Source: Sipunculus nudus
Taxonomy: Eukaryota; Annelida; Sipuncula; Golfingiida; Sipunculidae
DNA length: 64,000 bases
NCBI GenBank assembly: GCA_026874595.1
Contig: CM049311.1
Location: forward strand, 73,596,953 to 73,660,952
Direction of reading: 5' to 3'
Every line of letters starts with the position of its first letter. The stretch's first letter is position 1. This document shows, piece after piece, positions 22,624 to 32,467 of the stretch. The notes beneath the pieces are model-generated. The model ran no database searches, had not been told where the DNA came from, and was given only the letters and a program-made list of their open reading frames with translations. The translations under genes were made by a program, and so were the position numbers.

Positions 22624-23398
22624 TGTTTATTATGCGCATAGCTTCACATGTGCCTGGCGTTCTGATTCGTGTTAGGCGCAAGCCCTTTGCGTTGCTAAGG
22701 GAACCTCACTTGTTGAACTCTGGCTTACCACAAGACACAGCGTGTCTTTTGTAGTCCAAAACGTTCGAGTTTGTTCTATGGAATGTTCCGGACTAGAAGC
22801 TTCTGGAATTCGGGGGAAAGAATTAAATAAGGGCTGTGTTTGGAGCCGGCAGAAAGGAAAATACCAGCGGGCACTAAAGGGTGCGACTTTCTCGTCAGTC
22901 TTTTGACCTGCTCCGATAATTGCATAGTTACAGATATTCTATGGATTTTATGCAGGCTTTATACAGATTTTATATAGATTGTCTTCAGTCTACCTATAGA
23001 GTTTTACCTGAACTTCACTTCTGAATTATAACAGATGGTCTTCGCGATTTAATTGGACTATTCACCAGGAAAGTTTACTTGAACTGTTAACGTGGATTGT
23101 TTGTGCTAAAAGAATCTTGTATAACTGTGACAATTATGGTATCAAGAAATCAAAGCCTAGGATCCGTACCTTGGTGATGTACATTTTGTTATTGTTATGT
23201 CTTAAATAATGTGTAATTGTATTAATTTGGTGTATTGCGGTGTAAGGGTTGTTCTAAGAATGAATAGTAATTATTTGTTAACAAAAAAAAAAAAAAAAAA
23301 AAAAACACTGCCTTCTTTATTCCCATGCTGCTTAGTGTTGCGGAATTTATTTTTTTTTTTTGTCTCCGTAACAAGGTTTGTGCTTGGGTTCCGTAACA
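22624..23398 (+). mobile_element. LTR family A, copy 2, abutting copy 1
   Basis: Starts TGTTTATTATGCGC one base after copy 1 ends, and ends GGTTCCGTAACA. TATA-like ATTAAATAAGGGCTGTG lies at 22828, then TTTGGAGCC. A 3' module CACTGCCTTCTTTATTC follows an A24 run at 23282. It is clearly diverged from copy 1, so the pair did not arise from one recent insertion. Flanks of the pair are ATAT-like on both sides. Confidence 0.75.
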
Positions 23399-24439
23399 AT
23401 ATGTGTGTGTGTCAGTGCATATCTATTTTTTATGTGTCCCCCAGATACATGTATTCATTTAAGAAATTTCATTGGAAAAATTGATAAATTGAAGGAGGAT
23501 TTACATATACGCTCCATGCAGTGGCTAAAATATTGCTGATAGACAAGACACACCACCGGATAATTGGTTTTCTGGGCTCATACTGGATGCTAGTAAACAA
23601 ATTAATAGGTTCACTTAACGGCGGTCGTAGAAGAATTCATTACATTTAGCTTGTGGTTTCAAAATTGCATGATATTGTAATACAGTTAAAGCGTCTTCAG
23701 TGAAATGTGTAACTGACATATGGATAAAATATTTTCACTTAAATCTGTAGTAATATCATTCCACCCCCTCAGTCACTATGAACTGTGGCCTGAATTACTG
23801 TCACATGCCGCGCCATTGTTTCACAATATCTAACGAACGACAAAATGAGATCGAATACGACAAGAATATTATCATTTATCTTAACTATTTTTTTATCATT
23901 CCTGGGTATTTTCTAGAACATTGGTGTTATTTGACCGGACAGCACTGAGAGACATGAAATATTGTATAAAACGGATTCGCTTTTCAATTCAAACCAATTT
24001 TCAATTAATTTTCAGGAATTTTAAAGGTTTTACCAACTGACGATGGGATCTCAATTCCTATTTGAAACATAAATTTATAAGCATATGAAATCAATATTTA
24101 ATTAAATCACATTGAAATCACAATTATCATTTCCATTGAAAAAATACATAATATTCTCAGAGCGACCCTAAAGGCCTTGATAAAGCTGGAAGTATACACT
24201 TAACATTTTCTCTTCAATAGGTCTACATTTGCGATAGTAGAATCCCGAACGCAATCTGTACACCAACTGACTTTGTCCATCATATATTATCTATGAATAA
24301 TTAGATTGTTATTGATTTTTATAACCTAATGCATTATACCAACAATAGGGATTATTTACCTATTTTATATATTATTTAATATTTAATATTATATATATTA
24401 TTACTATGCAAGCTAGCATATATATATATATATTATATA
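23399..24439. other. Non-coding gap
   Basis: AT-rich, ending in TA-rich sequence. No recognised feature. Confidence 0.4.
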
Positions 24440-24612
24440 TATCGGAAGCGGATCAATTGGGGGGGGGGATCCGCAGGCGCAGACGCCCACCCCCCTCCCC
24501 ACCCTACCTTTTTCTAATCGCCTTAACCTTTTGTTAGGGTTTCGGACCAAATGTTACGGACTGGACACCCCCACCGGACCTTTTCCTAAATCCACGATCC
24601 GACCCTGGATAT
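24440..24612. mobile_element. MITE-like insertion in TA-rich DNA
   Basis: A GC-rich island of ~170 bp lies between TATATA runs. Its ends are related in inverse: AGCGGATCAATTGGGG on the left, and CAGGGTCGGATCGTGG read inward from the right. It includes G10 and C-rich runs. Insertion at TA is assumed, and no transposase is present. Confidence 0.45.
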
Positions 24613-24639
24613 ATAAGTAATAAAAATAATAATAATAAT

Positions 24640-24671
<32 letters not shown>
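24613..24671. repeat. (AAT)n and (AT)n microsatellite
   Basis: AATAATAAT changes to TATATA directly against the next LTR. Confidence 0.9.
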
Positions 24672-24675
<4 letters not shown>

Positions 24676-25456
24676 ACTGAACCTAATATAAACAGATCAC
24701 GTATGTGAGATGAACACAAAATTTTGTAATTGAGATAAAAAAATCAGATTCTGTAGCACTAGGCAGCGTGAAATGTCGAAGGGAATGGATAAAGAAGTCA
24801 GTGTTTTTTGTTAACAAATAACCATAATTTATTCTTAAAACAACCCTAACATTACAATACACTATATCCATACAATTATACAGTAAAACGGCGGTATAAC
24901 GACAAATCAATACAATCACACAGTTAAATACACAAAGTGCACAGTACCTGGATACCACCACCGTCACAACGATATGTTCTTTAAATGTATACTTTCGGAG
25001 GATGACAGTCCAGTGTAAAGCTCTTGTAACAATCCAGAAAGTAAACTGAAGCCAAAAAGAAAATCTATAACTGCCGGATTCGTCGGATAAGGTCCAAGAA
25101 ACTGACACACACGCTTCTGCGTCCGCTGGAAATCTTCTCTGCTCTCTCGGCTCTAAAACACAACCCCTTTATATACTCTTCACCCCAAGCCGAGAATTTT
25201 CCACTTCTCGAACAGTCTAAAAGATCTTACACAACACAGTAAACACGCGTTACAGGAATCATCTAGAAGAACATCGCTGTTCGTCTCTCTACATATTAGG
25301 GTTCACGTGACCTCGGCCAGGCGAGAAAACTCACAGCTAGCATGACAAGAGAGTTCAACCAGTACGGATCAAACAGAGAATGCAATACGCGGCCAGACAC
25401 GAGTGTCACAACACGAGCCACGCCCGTGTCACACAATAAAAAGAGCACCTGTAACA
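24672..25456 (-). mobile_element. LTR family A, copy 3 (solo)
   Basis: On the minus strand it begins TGTTACAGGTGC at 25456 and ends TTCAGTAACA at 24672. TATATAAAGGGG lies at 25164-25175, followed by TTGTGTTTTAGAGCC. AATAAATTATGG lies near 24835. TATATA flanks both ends, so it inserted into a TA microsatellite. The 141-codon minus frame within it is a by-product of low stop density. Confidence 0.82.
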
Positions 25457-25463
25457 ATATATA

Positions 25464-25644
25464 TAGTGAAAAATCGTTGTGTCGAAGTCGAAGGGACCTT
25501 TAGAAAACTTCGACACATCCGTGCTTCGACAGAAGCGGGGTTTATTGGGTAATAATTTAACTAGAGTTGTCCGTTATATCGAGTCTGTATCTTCGACATA
25601 TGCGGGGTATTCGACTTGAGCGAGTTCGACACAACGAGGTTTCA

Positions 25645-25647
<3 letters not shown>
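25464..25647. mobile_element. Tc1/mariner (pogo/Tigger)-like MITE
   Basis: Left end AGTGAAAAATCGTTGTGTCG and right end (read inward) CAGTGAAACCTCGTTGTGTC form terminal inverted repeats of about 25-30 bp, with more TTCGAC repeats inside. It is flanked by TA, the target site of this superfamily. At 184 bp it is a non-autonomous element. It lies only 8 bp from LTR copy 3. Confidence 0.75.

Positions 25648-25694
<47 letters not shown>
25648..25694. repeat. (AT)n microsatellite
   Basis: About 47 bp of TA repeats adjoining the MITE. (CA)n follows at 25744-25770. Confidence 0.95.
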
Positions 25695-25696
<2 letters not shown>

Positions 25697-25839
25697 ATAA
25701 TTCTATTAATTTCGATAATATGCTACCCCAAAATGAACACTCACATATACAAACACATACACACACACACTCTCTAGTAGAATCATGAGTTGGTGGTTCC
25801 TCTCGCAGTAAGTCTAGAACAAACAGTAATAACGGTGAA

Positions 25840-26195
25840 AAAGTGTCCCGACACGTGTTAAAGACAAAGATAAAAATAATGTCACTTCAGGCAATCAGAC
25901 AACAGCTATTGTCGGCCGTGAATTCCCTGCAGGTTGAAAACAACGGCACTGTTTTTGCTGGAGGCGTCATCAGCCATGTCTTCGGTGACCCGTGCCACGT
26001 ATCAGCACCACCAGACGGCATATAATTGACATTAAGGGAGTGAAGCATGTGCCAGGAATTCAGGACACTCGGAGGATTAATACTTCAATATTCCAAGAGA
26101 CCGAATACTGTTTGAGCTTGATTCTTAAGAAGGGAAATGTGTTGGATTACTTCCGAATAGCCGCTAGTGAGGACTTTCCCGCATATATTTTATAA
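25840..26195 (+). other. Two overlapping unrecognised open frames
   Basis: A 60-codon frame (25843-26025) ending near a GDPCHVSAPP string overlaps a 67-codon frame (25992-26195) in another phase containing DIKGVKHVPGIQDTRR. The interval is less AT-biased than its surroundings and could be a once-coding sequence with one frameshift. I recognise no domain. Confidence 0.25.
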
Positions 26196-26609
26196 TGCAT
26201 CTTTTATATTTTGTATAATAGCTTTAACTCTAGTTTTCTTATGCCACCTTGAGGTATTTCCGGATACATCAACTGTATTGGAAATGCTTACCAATATGAC
26301 GAAAAATATTGTGACAAAACAGCAAATATTGTAATACGGTCAGTACAGGAATACAAATAACCTATACTATAATAATCGTACAGTACCCATGTAATAAAAT
26401 CGCAGGAAGGGGAGGGTAAAAGTACAGTAACGTGATGAATAATGTTTTGAGAGATTAAGTCGAACCTTCATGCTAGATCCGTCTGTTAAACTTTAACGAC
26501 ACAAATAATGACCTTAAAATTCTTTTGTAAATCTACATGTATATAAAGAGTCAAAGTTTTCATTGTTACTGTATTTGTTTTCATAATACATATTAAAATG
26601 AATTTAAGC
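26196..26609. other. Non-coding gap
   Basis: No feature recognised. Confidence 0.4.
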
Positions 26610-27490
26610 CCCAGTGGTATATACTTGGAATGGGTATCGCTTACAATTTTCGTATTGTAATATTTTGCGATATATGGTATCGTATTGCGGAACGTATCGC
26701 GATATTTTTCATGGCATTATTTAAGAGGAAATAAGTACCTTTTCCTGTATACACAATGCATTTAATATATCATTAATTTATTATCATATTAAATATAGAG
26801 ATACACTGAAAGTAAATACAAATCAGTTTATTTCACACAGGTAATATGGCAATATTACTAAGTTAAGTTCTTATTATTCTTGACACTACTCGAAGGAAAT
26901 TTATTTAATGTTATCTGTATGTTTCACATATGCAACTGACTTGGCAATAATTACTTTCTGGACCGTTGTGGTACATGGTGTGCACAATCATAGTAGTGTA
27001 TCACATCGTTAGGCTGGTGTTTTGATCAATAATTCTGTTCTATTGACACTTGATCTCCGTGCATTTTCACAAGATGTAAAGACTGAATATCCATATAGAA
27101 TTATAAAGTTATCCTAACAGTGTTCGGCATTTCTTTCGTTCTAGGTGCCAATAAATTAACGGATAGAAAATCAAAATCCCTTTGACGAAGCTATGGTCAT
27201 ACGGTTCATTAAGCTCACCTCGAAATTTCTTAACAGGCCATAATCTGCCATAGGAATGTTTATGGACACGTTGACGGCTTTCACTTCCAGCTTTTCACTA
27301 AACGCAAAGTATTTAGGTGTCAAAATTTGTAACAGAAATTAAACATTGCTTTTACTACAACGGATCAGTTTTCAATCACGTTTGAAAGAAAAATATCGAG
27401 CAATGTCGATATAGGAAAACCATATCGCGATAAGCAATGTTCTATTAACTGTATCGCAATATACCGAGTAATGTAATATGGCACACCCCT
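26610..27490. mobile_element. Possible hAT-like foldback element
   Basis: Both ends carry TATCGCGATA/TATTGCGATA-type sequence in opposite orientation: CCCCAGTGG...GGGTATCGC...GTATCGCGATA on the left, and ATATCGCGATAAGC...TATCGCAATATACCGAG...GGCACACCCCT on the right. A CAGGGGTG-like end is typical of hAT elements. The internal ~600 bp has no coding frame. End matching is loose. Confidence 0.35.
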
Positions 27491-27494
27491 ATAT

Positions 27495-27576
27495 TGTTAC
27501 GGAGTGACATAAAAGCGGATCGAACTGTCTCGCTAGTGAAGCTTGCTTTGATAGCGAAGCGGTTGGTACGCCGAAG
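27495..27576 (+). mobile_element. Truncated TRIM LTR cut by LTR family A copy 4
   Basis: TGTTACGGAGTGACATAAAA through TAGCGAAGCGGTTGG (27552-27566) to CGCCGAA matches the first 82 bp of the 156-bp LTR found in tandem at 31.2-31.9 kb, read on that array's minus strand. The match stops exactly where LTR family A copy 4 begins. The expected remaining half is not found after that LTR. Confidence 0.85.
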
Positions 27577-28341
27577 TGTTACAGGTGCTTTTTTATTGTG
27601 TGACACGGGCGTAACTCGTGTTGTTGTTATATTTTATGTTTAATCCGTACTGGTTGAACTCTCGTTGTTATGTGAGCCTTGGGTTTTCACGCCTGGTCGT
27701 CACGTGATGAGACTGGTATGTGTAGAGACACACGTCTGTGTCTTTCTAGATAATTCCTGAAACGCGTGTTGTGCAAGAACTTATAGACTGTTCGAGAAGT
27801 GGAAAATTCCCGGCTTGAGGTGTGAAGGTATATAAAGGGGCTGTTTTTTTAGAGCCAGAGGGCAGAGCAGAGCAGATTCCAGCGAACGCAGAAGCGTGTG
27901 TCAGGACCTGATCCGACGAATGCGGCAATTACAGATTTTCAAGAACGTTTTCCTGGAATTTATACATTTGGACTTCAGATTACTTTCTGGGTTGTTGCAA
28001 GAACTTTCCACAGGACTGTCATTCTCCGAGAGTTTTCATTTAAAGGACTTATCGTGGTGACTGTATTGGTATTCAGGTATTGTACCATTATCTTTCTGTG
28101 TGATTTTATATTGACTTGTTGCTATAACGTTGTTTTAATGTTTAATTGTATTGATTTAGTGTATTGAATTGTTAGGGTTCTTTAAAGAATAAATTATAGT
28201 TATTTTTTAACAAAAACCATTGACTTCTTTATTCATTTCCCTAGACATTTCACGCTGCCTAGTGTTACAGTTTTTTTATCTCCATTAAAAGATTTGTGTT
28301 CATCACGCGTACGTGATCTGTTTATATTAGGTTCCGTAACA
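27577..28341 (+). mobile_element. LTR family A, copy 4 (solo)
   Basis: Begins TGTTACAGGTGC and ends GGTTCCGTAACA. TATATAAAGGGG lies at 27829-27840, with the family signature TAGAGCC after it and AATAAATTATAG near 28188. The ACTTCTTTATTCATTTCCC and CACGCTGCCTAGTGTTACAG blocks match copies 1-3. It is closest in layout to copy 3, including ATTGTGTGACACGGGCG at the start. It interrupts a TRIM LTR on its left and borders TA-rich DNA on its right. Confidence 0.85.
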
Positions 28342-28352
28342 ATATACATATT

Positions 28353-28356
<4 letters not shown>

Positions 28357-28402
<46 letters not shown>

Positions 28403-28404
28403 TG

Positions 28405-28450
<46 letters not shown>
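28357..28450. repeat. Double (AT)n microsatellite
   Basis: Two TA runs separated by GTTTGTTTATTTATT. Confidence 0.95.
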
Positions 28451-28451
<1 letters not shown>

Positions 28452-29050
28452 TTTACACACAAAAACCGTTGTTCCCTCAGTTTGAGAAAACAAAGGATGA
28501 ATGACAGACGAGGCGTCATGAGATATCGACGGGAAACTACGGGACCTGTCAGCCCGTCATGACTTCTGTGTGAGTGAGGAAAAAGTCAGTTTAAATACAA
28601 CCATGGATTCACACTTCTTTCTACTGACCTTGTCTTGTCATTTAAAATAACACACAGGAGGTCGCTTGCGGCAGATCACAACTCCAAACTTTATTTGGTG
28701 GACATTAGTGGTAAAAGCTTTATATACATGTAATTTATCTGAGTTATACATGTATTTATGCAACAGGTCCTCTGTCTCTTTTTCACAATTCAATGCCAAC
28801 AGAAATATGGTTGTTCACTCAATGCCTGCGGAGCTTCCTTTTGAAGTAACTTTTTCCCCATATTTTGCTCACTTTTCTCTGTAAAGAGTTCACTGCTTAT
28901 CTCGTATATTTTTAGATGTGACAGCCAATATAGTCCATATGACAACGGGAAAATAATAAACATCCGCCTCAAGGAACCTGAAACAAAAACACAACTTTGA
29001 TGTTACACAGTACCGTAACCGATTGAGGAACATCACATACACACCCACCT
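28452..29050 (+). repeat. Diverged direct repeat, copy 1 (partner at 33428-33900)
   Basis: Shared landmarks in the same order: TTTACACACAAAAA, TTTGAGAAAAC, CACAAC-CCAAACTTTATTT, CCAACAGAAAT-TGGTTGTTCA, ATGCCTGCGG, and GATTGAGGAAC before a CACACA stretch. This copy has about 170 bp near 28500-28670 that the partner lacks. The frame at 28666-28884 is not supported. Confidence 0.8.
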
Positions 29051-29954
29051 ACACACGATTTAATTTTCAGGTAATGAAGTTTAGCCCCAATGAAATATAC
29101 ATATTTGGAATCCCAAGAATGTCTATTCTTGTTTAGATATCAGAAATATACATATGGTGCCATTTGTAGCATTTGCGCAAATGCCTGTACTTATTAAGCC
29201 ATATTGCAGTCTTCTCAGGGTATCTGCCGTGAAAAATACACTTTGCTTTGGAAACTAAATCATGCTAATTTATAAGACATATATTCCCTAACCCGTAAGT
29301 TTTATTGTGGTGGTACCAAAGAAATCTTCAATAATATTACTACCAATTTTGAAATTTCACTTTAATTAGTCCTTTTAAGAACATATTCATACAAAAAATA
29401 TCACTTTATAAATAGTTAATGTACTGCTTGCCTTGAAATTTGAAAATAGAAATGTTAGGTAGCTTTTTGCATTAATTGTATGATTCTAGTGGGGCCATGT
29501 TAATCTTTTTACAAAATCTTATGTCTTATTGCCAGCATTTTATTATTACTTGTGCCTGAATATTTTCTTTTAGATTTTGCGGGACAAGGGCGTTTTCTAT
29601 ATGGTAAAACACCCACAATTCCAACTTACTTACTATCAGTTCTTTTTATCTTATGTGCAAGGTTCAGTGCGATCTACAATTTTGCATCCTGTGCACATGA
29701 AGATAAATTATTTCCATAAATGAAGCAAATATCTTATTCCTTATTATTATAACATTTATTAAAAGTGTGCATTATGTAAGCAAACGAAGTATTTTAAGGC
29801 AATACTTGGGAATGCAAAGTCATTGTTAGCTTATTGGTAAGGATCATCAACCATATTACCAATGTAGCAGGTAAACGGCAAACTGCACAAGTGTCTACAA
29901 GTGTCCAGATTCTGTCATGCACCATCACCACAGTACAAAGATAGCATATGCGGG
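29051..29954. other. Non-coding gap
   Basis: AT-rich, with no recognised gene or repeat. Confidence 0.4.
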
Positions 29955-30110
29955 GTTAGAACGTCGCCTCGTGGTTAATTTAGGGCGTAACTGTAGGTCT
30001 CCGGTTCGATCCACGTTGATGTCTCAATGGCATCATGTAGAAATCTCGCCACAAACCAAGAGATTTGCTCCAATGTCTTAATGTTAGGTTATGACTTCTT
30101 TGTAACAATA
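29955..30110 (+). mobile_element. tRNA-derived SINE fragment
   Basis: CTCGTGGTTAATTTAGGG resembles an A box (box A region about 29968) and GGTTCGATCC (30002) is a near-consensus B box, about 33 bp downstream. The following CATGTAGAAATCTCGCC is non-tRNA sequence. I found no clear target duplication. Confidence 0.5.
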
Positions 30111-30919
30111 CCATCTATATCATATGGATAACTTGGTAAAAAGAGCAATTTTAGCCCAATCTCAATACCAGCAAAACCAGACTTCCTTCACACATTCATG
30201 ATACAGACCTGAAACCCTAATAAATGAATTTTCTCGACCCCAAAAATATAGAAAGAGTGCACTTGCAATGCATTCTACGACAAATATAACCGGCTGTATT
30301 GGTAGTTTATGTTTTGGTGGCCATCTTGGCCATTCCTCTCAATATGCAGCTTAAAAACATGACTAATGTGAATATTATTAAATTCATGTTAAAACCAGCT
30401 AATGAGTACCTGGAGAGGTTTGGGACCTCAACAATTGAATTTCTCCGTCCAAAAAGCATAGTATTAGAGTACTTGCTATGCTTTCTCGGGACATTATACC
30501 TTAAGTTACTGGCCGCTATCTTGGATTTTTGCAAAGATAATTTTTTTCAGCTTGGCCCTATATCTGAAATTCATCAATAAGCTCCAAAGAATACTTTTGC
30601 CAACTTTCATGCTTCGTTCATGAAAAAAGTAAAACTTGAACAAGAAAGACTAATTTTTGTCTAACAAAGTTCAGAATGAACTTGTAACACCAAAGTGAGT
30701 CAGTGTCTTTAAAACAGGAAGAACGGATGAGCTGCCTGTATTTTCATCCTTTTTGTGTGAACAAAAATCCCCTCTCTCCTGTCTAGGCGTCTAGTCTTTA
30801 CATTACGTTCGCAAGGCCCTTTGCGTATTAGCCATCTTCCAAGTCTTTTTGAACCTCTCCATCTGGTTCGTCTTCTGGACCACCTTGACATCTGTGTCGA
30901 ATCTTGGTCTTCAACCACT
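30111..30919. other. Non-coding gap
   Basis: The 93-codon frame at 30299-30580 lies in sequence with GGTGGCCATCTTGG and GGCCGCTATCTTGGATTTT phrases, which look like repeat DNA. No domain is recognised. Confidence 0.4.
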
Positions 30920-31090
30920 GTGTTTACTTAATTAACTTGCCATCTGTCCCTTTTCTCTCAGCAATTTATTTGGCTTATATAGCCTTAATTTTTTTTCTCG
31001 TTAATTTGTCTGATCAAGGCGACCCATTGGTCACCAGCGACCTGAAACAAGCACCGTCCCCGCCGTCTGTACGCCGGGGAAACTCTCGAT
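30920..31090 (+). repeat. Diverged direct repeat, copy 1 (partner at 35385-35545)
   Basis: Shared: CCTTTTCTCTC, TAGCCTTAAT, TTTCGT.TGATTA-type sequence, CA.GACCTGA, and CCGCCGTCTGTACGCC at the end. The order and spacing agree over about 160 bp. Confidence 0.75.
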
Positions 31091-31461
31091 GGGACTAAAG
31101 CTGGGTTTACACTAGGCCACGATTATGCCGATCCGATGCGAACAAATTGTTGACGCTTTTTTAAGGGTTTAATACGCTTAAATGTGATACAATGTATGTT
31201 ACGTGTTACGAAGACAAATTGCTCAGAGCAAATACTGGGCCGATCCCGGTTTCAAACCTATGTTTGTTGCGCACATGTCCGGCGTTCCAGCCGCTTCGCG
31301 ATCAAAGCAAGCTTCACTAGCGAGACAGTTCGGTCCGCTTTTATGTCGCCCCGAAAGACACCCCCTCTTAAGAGCGTTCTGCTATCAGAACAAGACTAAT
31401 TATCGCAGGAGTAATACTTTGGTGAGCTTATTCCCTTGGCCACACAGTTTACCGTCTCGTT

Positions 31462-31474
31462 GGACGAGCCCCCA
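31462..31474 (-). other. TRIM primer binding site 1 (tRNA-Pro type)
   Basis: On the minus strand TGGGGGCTCGTCC is complementary to the 3' end of eukaryotic tRNA-Pro (GGACGAGCCC plus CCA) for 13 bases, then diverges. It is the same 13-base primer site known from murine leukemia-type elements. Confidence 0.8.
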
Positions 31475-31736
31475 TTTTGTTACGAAGACAAATTGCTCAG
31501 GGGAAAATACTGGGCCGATCCCGGTTTCGAACCTTTGTTTGTGGCGCACATGTTCGGCGTTCCAACTGCTTCGCTAGAAAAACAAGCTTCACCAGCGAGA
31601 CAGTTCGGTCCGCTTTTATGCCAACCCGTAACACACCCCCTCTTAAGAGCGTTCTGCTATCAGAACAAGACTTATTATCGCAGGAGTAATACTTTGGTGA
31701 GCTTATTCCCTTGGCCACACAGTTTACCGTCTCGTT

Positions 31737-31749
31737 GGACGAGCCCCCA
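31737..31749 (-). other. TRIM primer binding site 2 (tRNA-Pro type)
   Basis: Identical to site 1 and at the same distance (3 bp) from its LTR. Confidence 0.8.
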
Positions 31750-31797
31750 TTTTGTTACGAAGACAAATTGCTCAGGGGAAAATACTGGGCCGATCCC

Positions 31798-31851
31798 GGT
31801 TTCGAACCTATGTTTGTGGCGCACATGTTCGGCGTTCCAACCGCTTCGCTA
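31798..31851 (-). promoter_or_regulatory. tRNA-like A box and B box inside a TRIM LTR
   Basis: On the minus strand TAGCGAAGCGGTTGG (31837-31851) fits the A-box consensus, and GGTTCGAAACC (31798-31808) resembles the B box. Start-to-start distance is 43 bases, as in a tRNA gene. The A box also forms a 3-bp D-stem-like pair (GCG/CGC). LTR 2 has the same pair (A box 31562-31576, B box 31523-31533). LTR 1 has GGTTTGAAACC and a mutated A box. Pol III use is inferred from motifs only. Confidence 0.55.
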
Positions 31852-32467
31852 GAAAAGCAAGCTTAACCAGCGAGACAGTTCGGTCCGCTTTTATGTCACC
31901 CCGTAACACAGTTTATGGTTATACGACTATCCGTTGCGACCTTTTATGATCATCTTGATTTGAATCTCCGATCTCTTACACTCGCTTACGTTCCTTACAT
32001 TCATAAAGTTCTATTACCTTTTGTTGCCTTTTGTTGAGATAAAGGACGGCGATTTAGACAAGATCTGTATTAAAGAAGGGAGATTTTGCATTTCATCAGA
32101 TTGTCCAGTCACTCAACAGAGGAAACATAGATATTTTGCTAAGCTCTATTACGATTAACCGGCTATGCTCATTGCGTTCATCCACGATCCTCCATGATTT
32201 TCAACGCTCTAAACATGATCTGCAAAGATGCCCAAGCTTTACTACGCTCTGAAACGATTTAAAATAAAATCGGCATGATCCTTGCAAAATTTGAAGCAGG
32301 CTTACAAATTTGGCACAATCATAAAGGTATCTCCCGAAGGTATCTCGCCATCACCACAATTTTGATCTACGATCTGTCACACTCAATAAGATGAGATGCG
32401 ATCCTAACACGATTTTAAAAAACATAACCAGATCGTGGTAATCTTGGCTAGTGTAAACCAAACTTTA

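Larger units (their letters stand above)
31204..31908 (-). mobile_element. Tandem TRIM: LTR-int-LTR-int-LTR with tRNA-like LTRs
   Basis: Three 155-156-bp repeats (31204-31358, 31478-31633, 31753-31908) are separated by two 119-bp segments (31359-31477, 31634-31752). Read on the minus strand, each 156-bp repeat starts TGTTACGG and ends CGTAACA. Each 119-bp segment starts with TGGGGGCTCGTCC, 3 bases after its upstream LTR, and ends with AAGAGGGGGTG next to its downstream LTR. These are the primer binding site and polypurine tract of an LTR element with no coding room, i.e. a terminal-repeat retrotransposon in miniature. Open frames over the array on both strands are artefacts. No clear target duplication flanks it. 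Confidence 0.88.
31096..32467. mobile_element. 1.37-kb inverted-repeat DNA element hosting a nested TRIM array
   Basis: Left end TAAAGCTGGGTTTACACTAG (31096-31115) is the inverse of CTAGTGTAAACCAAACTTTA (32448-32467), with 2 mismatches in 20. Similarity continues inward (CCACGATTATGCC versus CCAAGATTACCACGAT). The interior has further CGATC/GATCG-type repeats. No transposase frame is present, so it is a non-autonomous foldback or MITE. Confidence 0.7.

Noticed and set aside
24683-25108. 141-codon minus-strand frame with hydrophobic stretches, similar to frames at 22292-22531 and 27898-28167
   Set aside because: The similarity follows from all three lying in homologous LTRs. The frames are of different length and interrupted, and LTRs rarely encode proteins.
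31203-31949. Overlapping frames of 65-138 codons on both strands
   Set aside because: They follow the 275-bp period of the TRIM array and are explained by it.
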